The notes under the pieces are model-generated. The model ran no database searches and was not told the origin of the DNA. It worked only from the letters and a program-made list of their open reading frames with translations. A DNA stretch of 64,000 bases from Gordonia sediminis (GTDB taxonomy: Bacteria > Actinomycetota > Actinomycetes > Mycobacteriales > Mycobacteriaceae): contig RZUM01000001.1 of the NCBI GenBank assembly GCA_004193205.1, positions 564,424 to 628,423 on the forward strand, written 5' to 3'. Both the position numbers and the translations under genes were made by a program. Below, piece by piece: positions 7,958-15,560 of the stretch (the first letter of the stretch is position 1; the number at the start of each line of letters is the position of its first letter).

Positions 7958-9103
7958 TCACGGGCGCGACTCATCTGAGCGCAGTTCTCGCGCGATCGCG
8001 CGTGCCGCGCGGCGAGCCTGCTTCGATGCGAACCCGATCTGAGACGGCCGGGGCACGAACCCGATGAACCGGAGCCGTTCGGCGGCCGGCTTCTCACCGG
8101 TGGCGTGCGGCCATCCTCGCTCGTCCAGCACGCCGAGGTGCCCGACAAGTTTGTCGAGTTCGCGACGGAATCCGGTGGCGCACACGATCGCCGCCGGGTC
8201 GATCCGCGTGCCGTCCGCCAGCCGCACGGATTGCGCGTCGAGTGACTCGACTCCGCGAACGACCTCGATGGACCTGTCGCGGACGGCGGCGATGACCGCC
8301 CGGTCGACAATCGCCGGGGGCACGCCGAGCCGGGCGCCGCGCGCGAAGGCCCCCTCGTCAGGGATCGGCAGACCGAACTCGCCGAGATCGCCGAAGCTCG
8401 CCTTGCGGCCGAACCGAGCGATGGCGTCGGCGATCCGGACCGGGGCATGGTAAAGGGGTGTCGCGATGAAGTCGCCCGCGATGCCGCCGGGTCCCTGGCG
8501 AAGCATGATGTTCGGCGGGGTGCGGGCCGACAGCCACACCTTTGCCGCGCCGCCCGTCGCGAGGTCGTAGGCGATCTCCATCCCCGAGCAGCCCGCGCCC
8601 ACCACGAGCACCCGTTCGCCCTCGAACTGCACTGGATTCCGATACCGCGACGAATGAACCAGTTCCCCTCGCCAATCGAGACGTCCCGGCCAGTCCGGGA
8701 TGAAGGGCTCGTGATCGAAGCCGGTCGCGACCACCACCTCGACGGCGTCGATGGCGCCGTCGGCGGTGGTGAGCCGCCAGTGCCCGTCGGTTCGGTCGAG
8801 TCGCTCGACCGGGCATTCCAGGCGCAGCCCGATCCCGTCCGCCCGCGCGTGCTGCTCGAGATGCGCGATCACCTGTGCTCGCGTGGGAAAGGTCGGTGTG
8901 CCCTTGGGGTAGCGGCGGTGCGGCAGGTGAGAGAACTGTCTGCCGGTGTTGAGGCGCAACCGGTCGTAGCGAGAGTGCCATGACGAACCGATGCGGTCGG
9001 CGCGGTCGATCAGCAGCGACTCGATTCCGCGGTCGGCAAGGGCCACTGCCGCGGCGACCCCGGAGGTGCCCGCGCCGATGATTGCCACTCGATGCTCGCT
9101 CAT
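7958..9103 (-). CDS. Flavin-containing monooxygenase-like oxidoreductase
   Basis: A 381-residue FAD/NAD(P)H two-dinucleotide-fold protein. The FAD Rossmann motif IIGAGTSGVAAAVAL is at residues 9-23, a second Rossmann motif VVGAGCSGMEIAYDL is near 170, and an ATGF motif (ICATGFRREL) lies near the end. This is the arrangement of YUC/CzcO-type flavin monooxygenases. Its start overlaps the stop of the upstream O-methyltransferase gene by four bases (ATGA), so the two are translationally coupled. The pair suggests oxidation plus methylation of one small molecule, under the divergent LuxR regulator. The substrate is unknown. Confidence 0.9.
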   Translation of the reverse strand: MSEHRVAIIGAGTSGVAAAVALADRGIESLLIDRADRIGSSWHSRYDRLRLNTGRQFSHLPHRRYPKGTPTFPTRAQVIAHLEQHARADGIGLRLECPVERLDRTDGHWRLTTADGAIDAVEVVVATGFDHEPFIPDWPGRLDWRGELVHSSRYRNPVQFEGERVLVVGAGCSGMEIAYDLATGGAAKVWLSARTPPNIMLRQGPGGIAGDFIATPLYHAPVRIADAIARFGRKASFGDLGEFGLPIPDEGAFARGARLGVPPAIVDRAVIAAVRDRSIEVVRGVESLDAQSVRLADGTRIDPAAIVCATGFRRELDKLVGHLGVLDERGWPHATGEKPAAERLRFIGFVPRPSQIGFASKQARRAARAIARELRSDESRP

Positions 9104-10146
9104 TGTGTGCTCCCTGGGTAGTTGCCTTCAGTGGTTTCGGCGACGATGACGCTCATCGGCCCACCGAGCCCGCGATGGTCGCGGTAGCGCCACCCGCTGT
9201 CCTGCAGCCACGTCGTGGCTTCAGCGACGCTGTACACGTCACCGTGTTCGAGGTGAACCGCGAACTCGCCGGCCATCAGAGCGGCGGCGACCGGCCGGGT
9301 GTGGGTCGGGTCGGTCCAGAAATCGGCGATGAGCAGCCTCGCGGGGGACGCGGCGACATCCCGGATACGTTGCAGCAGGACGCGATTCTGCTGCGGAGAC
9401 CAGTAATGCATCAGGTTCGCGACCAGGACGGTGTCGAATCCGGCGGGCAGTGTGTCGGCCATCGCGTCGCGGGCGCACACCTCGATGCGCCCGTCCAGTC
9501 CCGCCGCGGTGATGCGCTGCTGTGCGGTCGGGGCGACGTCCGGTAGTTCGATCACGGTCGCGCTGACGTTCTGCCAGCGGCGCGTGACGGCGATGGACCA
9601 GGAGCCGGTGCCGCCGCCGACGTCGAGGAGCCGACGACTGTCGGACAAGTCGACGACCTCCGGCAGGGCGAGTGAGGGTGCTGCGGTGAACGCCTCGATG
9701 CCGAATGCGGCGATGGTCTGCAGGTCGGGGTCGAGGTCAAGAATCTGGCGTTTCGGCTCGCACGCGAGGGCACCGGCCAGCTCCGCCCATGCCGGGAAGC
9801 TGATCTTGTCCCAGAACCGCAGCAGCGGACGCAGGTCGGCGGGCGATCCGCCGGCGAGGAACGCGGCCGCCGTCTCGGTGTTGGCGTACCGGTCGCCGAG
9901 GCGTTCGAGCAGTCCCAGCGCGACCATGGCGTCGGCGCTGATCCGGGTGGCTCGGGCGGTCAGCCCGGTGCGGGCGGCCAGGCCGTGCAGGTCTGTGGGA
10001 CCTTCTCCCAACGCCTCGAACAGACCAAGTTCGTTGGCGGCGAACAGATGTTTGGCGGCCATGAACCCGAACGCCAGCCGCATGATCGGCTCCGGGCTGG
10101 GCAGGACATGGCCGGTCTCGGCGGGCGGTGGGGCGGTGATCGTCAT
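9100..10146 (-). CDS. SAM-dependent O-methyltransferase (acetylserotonin/caffeate OMT-like)
   Basis: A 348-residue class I methyltransferase with the two-domain plan of plant-like small-molecule O-methyltransferases. The N-terminal winged-helix dimerisation domain contains AANELGLFEALGEGPTDLHGLAARTGL. The Rossmann domain contains LLDVGGGTGSWSI (SAM motif I, near residue 180) and later VLVANLMHYW. The start is ATG at 10144-10146. Upstream in-frame extensions cross the palindrome of the divergent promoter and are not expected to be translated. First gene of a two-gene operon with the flavin monooxygenase; tailoring of a secondary metabolite or xenobiotic is inferred. Confidence 0.9.
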   Translation of the reverse strand: MTITAPPPAETGHVLPSPEPIMRLAFGFMAAKHLFAANELGLFEALGEGPTDLHGLAARTGLTARATRISADAMVALGLLERLGDRYANTETAAAFLAGGSPADLRPLLRFWDKISFPAWAELAGALACEPKRQILDLDPDLQTIAAFGIEAFTAAPSLALPEVVDLSDSRRLLDVGGGTGSWSIAVTRRWQNVSATVIELPDVAPTAQQRITAAGLDGRIEVCARDAMADTLPAGFDTVLVANLMHYWSPQQNRVLLQRIRDVAASPARLLIADFWTDPTHTRPVAAALMAGEFAVHLEHGDVYSVAEATTWLQDSGWRYRDHRGLGGPMSVIVAETTEGNYPGSTQ

Positions 10147-10203
10147 GAGACGAGCATCGTGGTTATCGCCACAGCATGGTATCGCTGAATCCTGGGGAAT
10201 GCA

Positions 10204-10217
10204 CCCAGATTTCTGGG
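10204..10217. promoter_or_regulatory. Palindromic operator candidate in the OMT/LuxR divergent promoter
   Basis: CCCAGATTTCTGGG is a perfect 6-2-6 palindrome, extended to CAC...GTG on the outside if one extra G is allowed. It lies between the divergent O-methyltransferase start (10146) and LuxR start (10254). A CCTGGGG half-copy lies just upstream. It is the best candidate for autoregulatory binding by the adjacent LuxR protein. Confidence 0.45.
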
Positions 10218-10253
10218 GTGGGTTGTGGCGAACCACCGCGATAAAATTCGAAC

Positions 10254-11378
10254 ATGACGCAGAGCGCACTGAGCCGCGTCCGCGGTGAAATCGCCCATGC
10301 CGCCACCGAGCAACTGGACTGGGTGAGCTACAGTGCGCGCCTTAGCGCGGCTCTGCGCACGGTGATTCCCCACGACCGGTGCTGCTGGCACACCGTCGAC
10401 CCGGGCACCATCCTGTTCACCGGCAGCGTCAACTACAACATCGAGTGTTCCGGTTCCTGGTTGGCGCATTACGAATATGAGGTCGAGGACGTGGACAAGT
10501 GGTCGTTTCTCGCGCGCAGCGGCCGCCTGGCGGGAGCGTTGAGCCAGGACACCCACGGTGACCTGTCCCGGTGTGCGCGGAACCGCTCGCACGAGGGATA
10601 CGGAATCGGAGACGAACTGCGCGTATCGCTGGTCGCGGACGGGATCTACTGGGGAGCCGCGTCGTTTCTGCGCAACGCGGACCAGCCGTGGTTCACCACT
10701 CAACACGTCCAAGCAATCAGGGCGCTCGCGCCCGCGCTCGCGACCGGTATTCGACGCTCGACGCTGCACGCGGTCGAGGCCGAGACCATCACCGATCACT
10801 ACGGTCCCGGCGTGGTCGTGTTCGACGCCGGAGGCAACCCGCAATCGGTCTCACCCGCAGCCGAACGCTGGATCGAGGAAATCGTCGAGATCCCTCCGCC
10901 GTCGACACCGATCGAATCGAAGGCCGTTCAGGCCATCGCAGCCCGGGCACGGGCGATCACACCGGGCACGGATCCGCTGGAACTCGCCGTCCGCTCACGG
11001 GTACGCACACGATCTGGCTCGTGGCTGCTGCTCTACGGGACAAGGCTGTCCGGCGCCGAAGAAGGAAGCACCGCCGTCATCATCCAACCCGCGACACCGC
11101 ACGAGATCGCCCCGGTCATCGCCCTCGCCTACGGACTGTCCCAACGCGAATGCCGTATCACCGCACTGTGCATACAAGGGCGGTCGACCAAGGAGATGGC
11201 GCGCGCAATGTCGTTGTCCGTCTACACGATTCAAGACCACATGAAGTCGATATTCGACAAGACCGGAGTGCGCAGCCGCGGCGAACTGGTAGGGCAGATC
11301 TTTCTCGAGCACTACGTGCCCCGGTGGGAGTACGCGGAATCCACGCCAGCCGGATGGTGGGCGAAGGGCATCGATTGA
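10254..11378 (+). CDS. LuxR-family transcriptional regulator with N-terminal sensor domain
   Basis: A 374-residue regulator. Residues about 1-260 form a GAF-like sensory region without receiver or ATPase motifs. The C-terminal LuxR-type helix-turn-helix is unmistakable: LSQRECRITALCIQGRSTKEMARAMSLS followed by VYTIQDHMKSIFDKTGVRSRGELV (about 295-345). A cysteine pair (DRCCWHT) lies near residue 41. No clear ribosome site precedes the ATG at 10254. It is divergent from the OMT/FMO operon, which is its likely target. The effector ligand is unknown. Confidence 0.9.
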   Translation: MTQSALSRVRGEIAHAATEQLDWVSYSARLSAALRTVIPHDRCCWHTVDPGTILFTGSVNYNIECSGSWLAHYEYEVEDVDKWSFLARSGRLAGALSQDTHGDLSRCARNRSHEGYGIGDELRVSLVADGIYWGAASFLRNADQPWFTTQHVQAIRALAPALATGIRRSTLHAVEAETITDHYGPGVVVFDAGGNPQSVSPAAERWIEEIVEIPPPSTPIESKAVQAIAARARAITPGTDPLELAVRSRVRTRSGSWLLLYGTRLSGAEEGSTAVIIQPATPHEIAPVIALAYGLSQRECRITALCIQGRSTKEMARAMSLSVYTIQDHMKSIFDKTGVRSRGELVGQIFLEHYVPRWEYAESTPAGWWAKGID

Positions 11379-11421
11379 CCGCCGACAGTCGGCCGTAGGA
11401 GGATGCCGCTACCTTCTGAGA

Positions 11422-11472
11422 AAGCCAGGGGTGCCATACTCGTGCGTTTGTCGAGTCTGACACCCCTGGCTT
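11422..11472. terminator. Nested hairpin between convergent genes, bidirectional terminator
   Basis: The outer arms AAGCCAGGGGTG (11422-11433) and CACCCCTGGCTT (11461-11472) pair perfectly over 12 bp. Inside them ACTCG (11438-11442) pairs with CGAGT (11452-11456). It lies between the LuxR stop (11378) and the stop of the minus-strand 20-residue peptide (11486), so it can terminate both. Confidence 0.75.
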
Positions 11473-11485
11473 CACCATTGCCGCA

Positions 11486-11548
11486 CTAGATAATGGCCAC
11501 GACGAGATTCCAGATGGCGATGCCCAGGTTGATGATTGCGACGATCAT
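11486..11548 (-). CDS. 20-residue single-helix hydrophobic peptide
   Basis: A very short frame beginning with ATG (11546-11548) about seven bases after GGAGAGG. The product is one unbroken hydrophobic helix: MIVAIINLGIA, then IWNLVVAII, followed by TAG. It contains two Asn and one Trp and no charged residue, and is long enough to span a membrane once. The good ribosome site, the absence of any charged residue and the terminator hairpin just downstream support a real small membrane peptide. Possible roles are a membrane-active peptide, a leader peptide, or a regulator of an adjacent membrane complex. No homology can be claimed. Confidence 0.5.
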   Translation of the reverse strand: MIVAIINLGIAIWNLVVAII

Positions 11549-11674
11549 GATGTGCCTCTCCGTTGTGTGGATGATCCGACCGGCTCCCGTGGGAACCGGA
11601 CACAGATTGGATGCCACCAGTGACCCGAATATTCCTGGGAGGGAGTCGAATTCGTGGATATTCTGGTGGTTCCG

Positions 11675-11745
11675 GGGGCGGCCCTTCGTGGCTCGCTACG
11701 CTCGCACCTCAGGGACCAGGGGCGGCCCTTCGCACCTCAGGGACC
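11675..11745. repeat. REP-like intergenic repeat, two copies
   Basis: GGGGCGGCCCTTCG (11675-11688) and GCACCTCAGGGACC (11704-11717) are separated by a 15-base GC-rich insert. The same two words recur fused at 11719-11745. In copy one the insert, TGGCTCGCTACGCTC, holds GAGCG/CGCTC-type complementary segments. The unit resembles short dispersed intergenic repeats common in Gordonia-like genomes (recollection, not tested). It lies just past the sigma factor stop, where such elements often act as terminators. The gap 11549-11755 holds nothing else I can support. Confidence 0.65.
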
Positions 11746-11755
11746 GGTACCAGGA

Positions 11756-12307
11756 CTAGTTGGCGACGGTGTCGCGCAGGATCTGGCCCAGCTGGCTACG
11801 GGCCCGGTTGAGCCGAGACTTGACGGTCTGCACACCGATGCCCTGGTGGGCCGCGATGTCGGCGTAGGAGAGGTCGCCGAACTCCCTCAGCACCACAGCT
11901 TCGCGGAAATCCTCGGGCAATTGGGCAAGGGCGTCGCGGACCGCTTCACGTAGGGTGATGCGTTCGTCGAAGGGTTTGCCGGCGTCGTCGTCGACGAGCT
12001 GGATCGGTTGTTCGGGGTCGGCGAAATCGGTCGCGTAGGTGTTGGCCTTGCGACTGCGCACCACCATGAGCGCATTGTTGGATGCGACGCGGTGCAACCA
12101 CGTGGAGAACCGGGCCTCGCCCCGAAACTTGTGCAGATTCTGCCAGGCGGCGACCAGCGTGTTCTGGAGTGCGTCCTCGGCGTCGTGGTGATTGCCGCAG
12201 ATGTTGAGGCAGACCGCCCACACCTGGGTGCGGTGTGCACCAGCGAGTTCCGCGAAGGCGTGTTGGTCGCCCTCGCGGGCCCGCATCAGCAGCGCCGCTT
12301 CGTCCAT
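11756..12307 (-). CDS. ECF-type RNA polymerase sigma factor
   Basis: A 183-residue sigma-70 family protein of ECF size. Region 2 (about 10-80) includes MRAREGDQHAFAEL, DAEDALQNTLVAAW and FSTWLHRVASNNAL. Region 4 (about 120-175) includes LPEDFREAVVLREFGDLSYADIAAHQGIGVQTVKSRLNRAR. There is no anti-sigma gene next to it; the acidic protein upstream could fill that place but shows no anti-sigma motif. The ATG at 12305-12307 follows GGGGGAG closely. It is the last gene of the envelope-stress operon, so it may feed back on that operon or report its state. Confidence 0.9.
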   Translation of the reverse strand: MDEAALLMRAREGDQHAFAELAGAHRTQVWAVCLNICGNHHDAEDALQNTLVAAWQNLHKFRGEARFSTWLHRVASNNALMVVRSRKANTYATDFADPEQPIQLVDDDAGKPFDERITLREAVRDALAQLPEDFREAVVLREFGDLSYADIAAHQGIGVQTVKSRLNRARSQLGQILRDTVAN

Positions 12308-12323
12308 CAACTCCCCCACCGTT

Positions 12324-12698
12324 TCAGATGTGATGGTCCTCGCCGTGACCGTACGCGTCGTCGTAGTGGTGGGTAGCTGTGTCGTCCGAATGATCGACAG
12401 CGGGCTCGACGTCCGGACCGCTCGGTTCATCACCGAACAACCCGGCATCGTCGTGACCGTGGGTATCGGCGGGCGGCCCGGGCACGGTGGTGTCGGCCGA
12501 TGGCGTATCGACGAGGTCGATCTGCTCCTCGTCAGGTGGGATCGTGTCGTCCATGTCGGGCACGGTCGTGGGGTCGGCCTCCGCGGCAGGATCGAAAGCC
12601 GCGGCGAGCGCGGCATCCCAGGTCCCCGGTGGCGGCGGGGTCAACGTGGTGGGGTCGATGCCGAGCGAAGCCAGGATCGACGGCTCCTCCTCCTGCAT
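12324..12698 (-). CDS. Acidic, proline- and histidine-rich protein of unknown function
   Basis: A 124-residue low-complexity protein. The start is ATG 12696-12698 with GGAGG seven bases before it. It begins QEEEPSILASLGID, then a Pro-rich linker and a long Asp/Pro/Thr stretch, ending in a His/Asp/Tyr tail (HHYDDAYGHGEDHHI). No domain recognised. The His/Asp-rich tail could bind metal. It sits 16 bases upstream of the sigma gene, in the position often taken by a regulator of the sigma factor, but lacks a zinc anti-sigma motif or a membrane segment. Confidence 0.6.
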   Translation of the reverse strand: MQEEEPSILASLGIDPTTLTPPPPGTWDAALAAAFDPAAEADPTTVPDMDDTIPPDEEQIDLVDTPSADTTVPGPPADTHGHDDAGLFGDEPSGPDVEPAVDHSDDTATHHYDDAYGHGEDHHI

Positions 12699-12755
12699 GC
12701 GATGACCTCCATGTCGACGGTGCATCCGGTGTGCCCACCGGACTCGGGTGTGATG

Positions 12756-14825
12756 CTACCGGGGCGGTGCGGTGTTCTGACGCGTGAGCGCGAGGCGCGA
12801 GGCGGTGACGGCGACCAGGAGAGTGGCGATCAGCAGCAGCGCGCTGTAACTGAGGGTGACGTTGCCGACGACGGGCTCCCACACCACGGCGTCGGTCGTC
12901 TGCGGCGCCAGCGGGGCGACGGCGTTGATGTCGACCGCGGCCCCCGCCGCCGCGTATCCCCAGTAGGAGGGGAACAGCCACGACAGCTGCGCCAGCACCG
13001 GCGCGGTCAGCCGGAACAGACCGCCGCAGAACACGAGCTGCGAGATGACGACGATGACCAAGAGCGGCATGGTCTGTTCGTTCGATCGCACCCAGGCGGA
13101 GATCGCCAAACCGACGAGTGTGCTCACGCAGGCGAGAGTGGCTACCGCACAGAACAACTCGAACGGCGCGACGCCGAAGACACCGCGGCCGGGTATCCCC
13201 TTGCCGCCGAAGGTGATGGCGATCATCACCGCGGTCTGGGTGGTGGCCGCGGCGAAATAGACGACCACCTTCGCCCCGAGGTACGCCCCGGGATGCAGGC
13301 CGACCGCGCGTTCGCGTTCGAAGATGTCGCGTTCGGCGACGAGGTCGCGCACCGTCAACGCGGCCCCCATGAACGTGGCCCCGACGACGAGGATGATCAG
13401 CACCTGCACAGCCTCGCCGGCGGTGTCGCGGCTGTGGTTGACGCCGAATCCGGTCGACCCGGGGATCACCGCCGTGAGCAGGCCGAGGACGACAGGCATC
13501 GCCACCAGGAAGGCGAGATATCCAGTGTCGGCGAGAATCAGGCGGACCTGACGACGCGCGACGGTCCCGCATTGGCGGGCCGGGTTCCGGTGGGAGGGGT
13601 GCGGGCCGGGAGCAGGTGCTCGGCGGGGCGCGGGTGGCTCCGACCCGGGGGCTCGCCTGAGGTGGCGTCGGTGCGCGGTGTCCGGATCGGCGGCGACGGC
13701 CGCGAAGATCTCCGACCAGTTGCCTGTGCCCATCGCCGCCGCGACGCCATCCGGTGAACCGACATAAGCGGTCTTCCCGCCCGGCGCGAGCAGCAGCACC
13801 TGGTCGCACATGGACAGCTGCGCGACGGAGTGGGTGACGACGAGGACCACGCGTCCGGCGTCGGCGAGACGCCGCAGCGTTGCCATCACCTGGCGGTCGA
13901 GTGCGGGATCGAGGCCAGAGGTGGGTTCGTCGAGGATGAGCAGCGGCGGGCCGGTGAGCAGTTCCATCGCCACCGACGCCCGTTTCTGCTGGCCGCCGGA
14001 GAGCGTGTCGATGACGGTGTCGACGTGGTCGGACAACTGTAGTTCGGTCAGCACATCGGCGATCACCGCATCCCGCTCGGTCCGCGACATCGACTCCGGC
14101 AGCCGGAGCTGGGCCGCGTACCGAAGGGCCTGACGCAGGGTGAGGCTGCGGTGCAGGACATCGTGCTGCGGCACCATACCGATACGGGCGCGCATCGTTT
14201 CGTAGTCGGCGTGCACGTCGTGGCCGTCGAAGGTGACCCGGCCGGTGGTCGGCTCGAGCACTCCGGCCACGATTTTCGACATCGTCGACTTACCGGCACC
14301 CGACGGGCCGATCACCGCGGTCAGAGTGCCGGGCCGGGCGGTGAACTCGACGTCGCGCACGAGGGTCTTATTGCCGTCGGCGGTCAATCCCAGGCCGCGG
14401 ACATCGAGGCCCCCGCCTGCTGTGTCGCGGTGCCGTGCCGTGGGCGCCACCAGCGGCATCATCGTGCTCGGCGTGACCGGGACCGGCGCAAGGCCCGGCT
14501 GGGCAGTGGCGAGCGCGACGACCAGCGCCGGGCCGGTCGTCGCGCTCCCGAGGTGGACCTGTGCCGTGGTCGAGATCGGCACTGCGGTGATCTCACGTCC
14601 CCGCCAGATCAGACGCGCGGCAGGGTCGACCGTGATCATCCACCATCGGCCGTCGCGCCATTCGATGCGGAGATGATGTTGTGTCACCGCGCAGTGGCCG
14701 ACCACGATGTCGTTGTCGGGAGCGGACCCCACGGTGACGACCGGGCGGTCGCCGACGGGGTGGATCGCGCCGGCGACGGACACGCTGCCTGGGGTCATGG
14801 TGGCTTCGAGGGTGCTGGTGCTCAT
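12756..14825 (-). CDS. FHA-domain ABC transporter, ABCG-like fused ATPase and permease (Rv1747-like)
   Basis: A 689-residue fusion. The N-terminal FHA domain (about 20-100; GSAPDNDIVVGHCAVTQHH) binds phosphothreonine. The ABC ATPase follows, with Walker A GPSGAGKST (173-181), LSGGQQKR near 268 and Walker B LLILDEPTSGLD near 288. A basic linker then leads to a six-helix ABC2-type permease. The order FHA-ABC-TM matches mycobacterial Rv1747, an exporter regulated by Ser/Thr kinases, although Rv1747 has two FHA domains and this protein one. The substrate is unknown; for Rv1747 export of an envelope glycolipid has been proposed. Location in an IniA/IniC operon fits an envelope role. Confidence 0.92.
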   Translation of the reverse strand: MSTSTLEATMTPGSVSVAGAIHPVGDRPVVTVGSAPDNDIVVGHCAVTQHHLRIEWRDGRWWMITVDPAARLIWRGREITAVPISTTAQVHLGSATTGPALVVALATAQPGLAPVPVTPSTMMPLVAPTARHRDTAGGGLDVRGLGLTADGNKTLVRDVEFTARPGTLTAVIGPSGAGKSTMSKIVAGVLEPTTGRVTFDGHDVHADYETMRARIGMVPQHDVLHRSLTLRQALRYAAQLRLPESMSRTERDAVIADVLTELQLSDHVDTVIDTLSGGQQKRASVAMELLTGPPLLILDEPTSGLDPALDRQVMATLRRLADAGRVVLVVTHSVAQLSMCDQVLLLAPGGKTAYVGSPDGVAAAMGTGNWSEIFAAVAADPDTAHRRHLRRAPGSEPPAPRRAPAPGPHPSHRNPARQCGTVARRQVRLILADTGYLAFLVAMPVVLGLLTAVIPGSTGFGVNHSRDTAGEAVQVLIILVVGATFMGAALTVRDLVAERDIFERERAVGLHPGAYLGAKVVVYFAAATTQTAVMIAITFGGKGIPGRGVFGVAPFELFCAVATLACVSTLVGLAISAWVRSNEQTMPLLVIVVISQLVFCGGLFRLTAPVLAQLSWLFPSYWGYAAAGAAVDINAVAPLAPQTTDAVVWEPVVGNVTLSYSALLLIATLLVAVTASRLALTRQNTAPPR

Positions 14826-14851
14826 CGGAGGGTGGGGTCCGGGCGGGCCGG

Positions 14852-15460
14852 TCAGAAGGCGTCGTCGCCGTAGCCGTGGTCGGAGTCCTCGTAGCTGTCC
14901 GCGCCGTAGGAGGCGTGGCTGTTGTCGGCGGACGAGTCGTAGCCGGTCGACGGGTCGTAGCCGGTCGACGGATAAGCGGCACCCGACGGCTCGCCGTCGA
15001 GGTGGCGCAGAGTGTCGGGCTGCGAGTCGCCGTCGGTGTCGAGGAGCACCGTGTCGGGGCGGCCGTCGTCGTCGACGTCGAGCATCGTGGTGTCGAAGCC
15101 GCCGTCGCCGTCGGTGTCGATCAACTTCGCGTCGGCATCGCCGTCTCCGTCGACGTCCAGCAGCGCATCGACGACCCGGCCGTTCTCCACGGTGTCCACC
15201 TCGCGGACGCGGCCCGACTCGTCGACCTTGATGAGCCGGTCGACGTCTCCGTCACCGTCGAGGTCCTCGACGACGTGAGTGCGGCCGTCGGCGCCCTCGT
15301 AGGCGGCGGTGTCGATCCGGCCGTCGCCGTCACGGTCCATCTCGACGAGGGTGACATTGCCGCTCGCGTCGGTGTGGGTGACGATCGTGTGCCCATTGGC
15401 GTCGGTGGAACGAGTGGCCGAGGAATCGTCGTTGTTGTTGCGGTAGCTGTTGCCGGACAT
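14852..15460 (-). CDS. Acidic repeat protein with six DxDGD-type calcium loops
   Basis: A 202-residue protein built on Ca-loop repeats. From about residue 45 to 155 there are six loops of the type DRDGDGRID, DLDGDGDVD, DVDGDGDAD, DTDGDGGFD, DVDDDGRPD and DTDGDSQPD, each resembling an EF-hand or dockerin calcium loop. The tail is Ser/Tyr/Gly/Asp-rich. No signal peptide or membrane segment is visible, so location is uncertain; such repeats are usually extracytoplasmic, where calcium is high. In the position of iniB relative to the dynamin genes it has a different composition from glycine-rich IniB. Function unknown; calcium binding is inferred. Confidence 0.8.
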   Translation of the reverse strand: MSGNSYRNNNDDSSATRSTDANGHTIVTHTDASGNVTLVEMDRDGDGRIDTAAYEGADGRTHVVEDLDGDGDVDRLIKVDESGRVREVDTVENGRVVDALLDVDGDGDADAKLIDTDGDGGFDTTMLDVDDDGRPDTVLLDTDGDSQPDTLRHLDGEPSGAAYPSTGYDPSTGYDSSADNSHASYGADSYEDSDHGYGDDAF

Positions 15461-15560
15461 GTGATCGCCTTTCGACTTACCCGCATCGGCGGGCGTTTGC
15501 TGTGGTCGAACATTGGATGCGGCGATCGATCGGAAATGTTCCCGGGTTCGGTAAGAAAAC

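Noticed and set aside
12192-13757. 521-codon plus-strand frame across the sigma, acidic protein and ABC genes
   Set aside because: Crosses three well-supported minus-strand genes and gives an Arg/Gly-rich low-complexity product.
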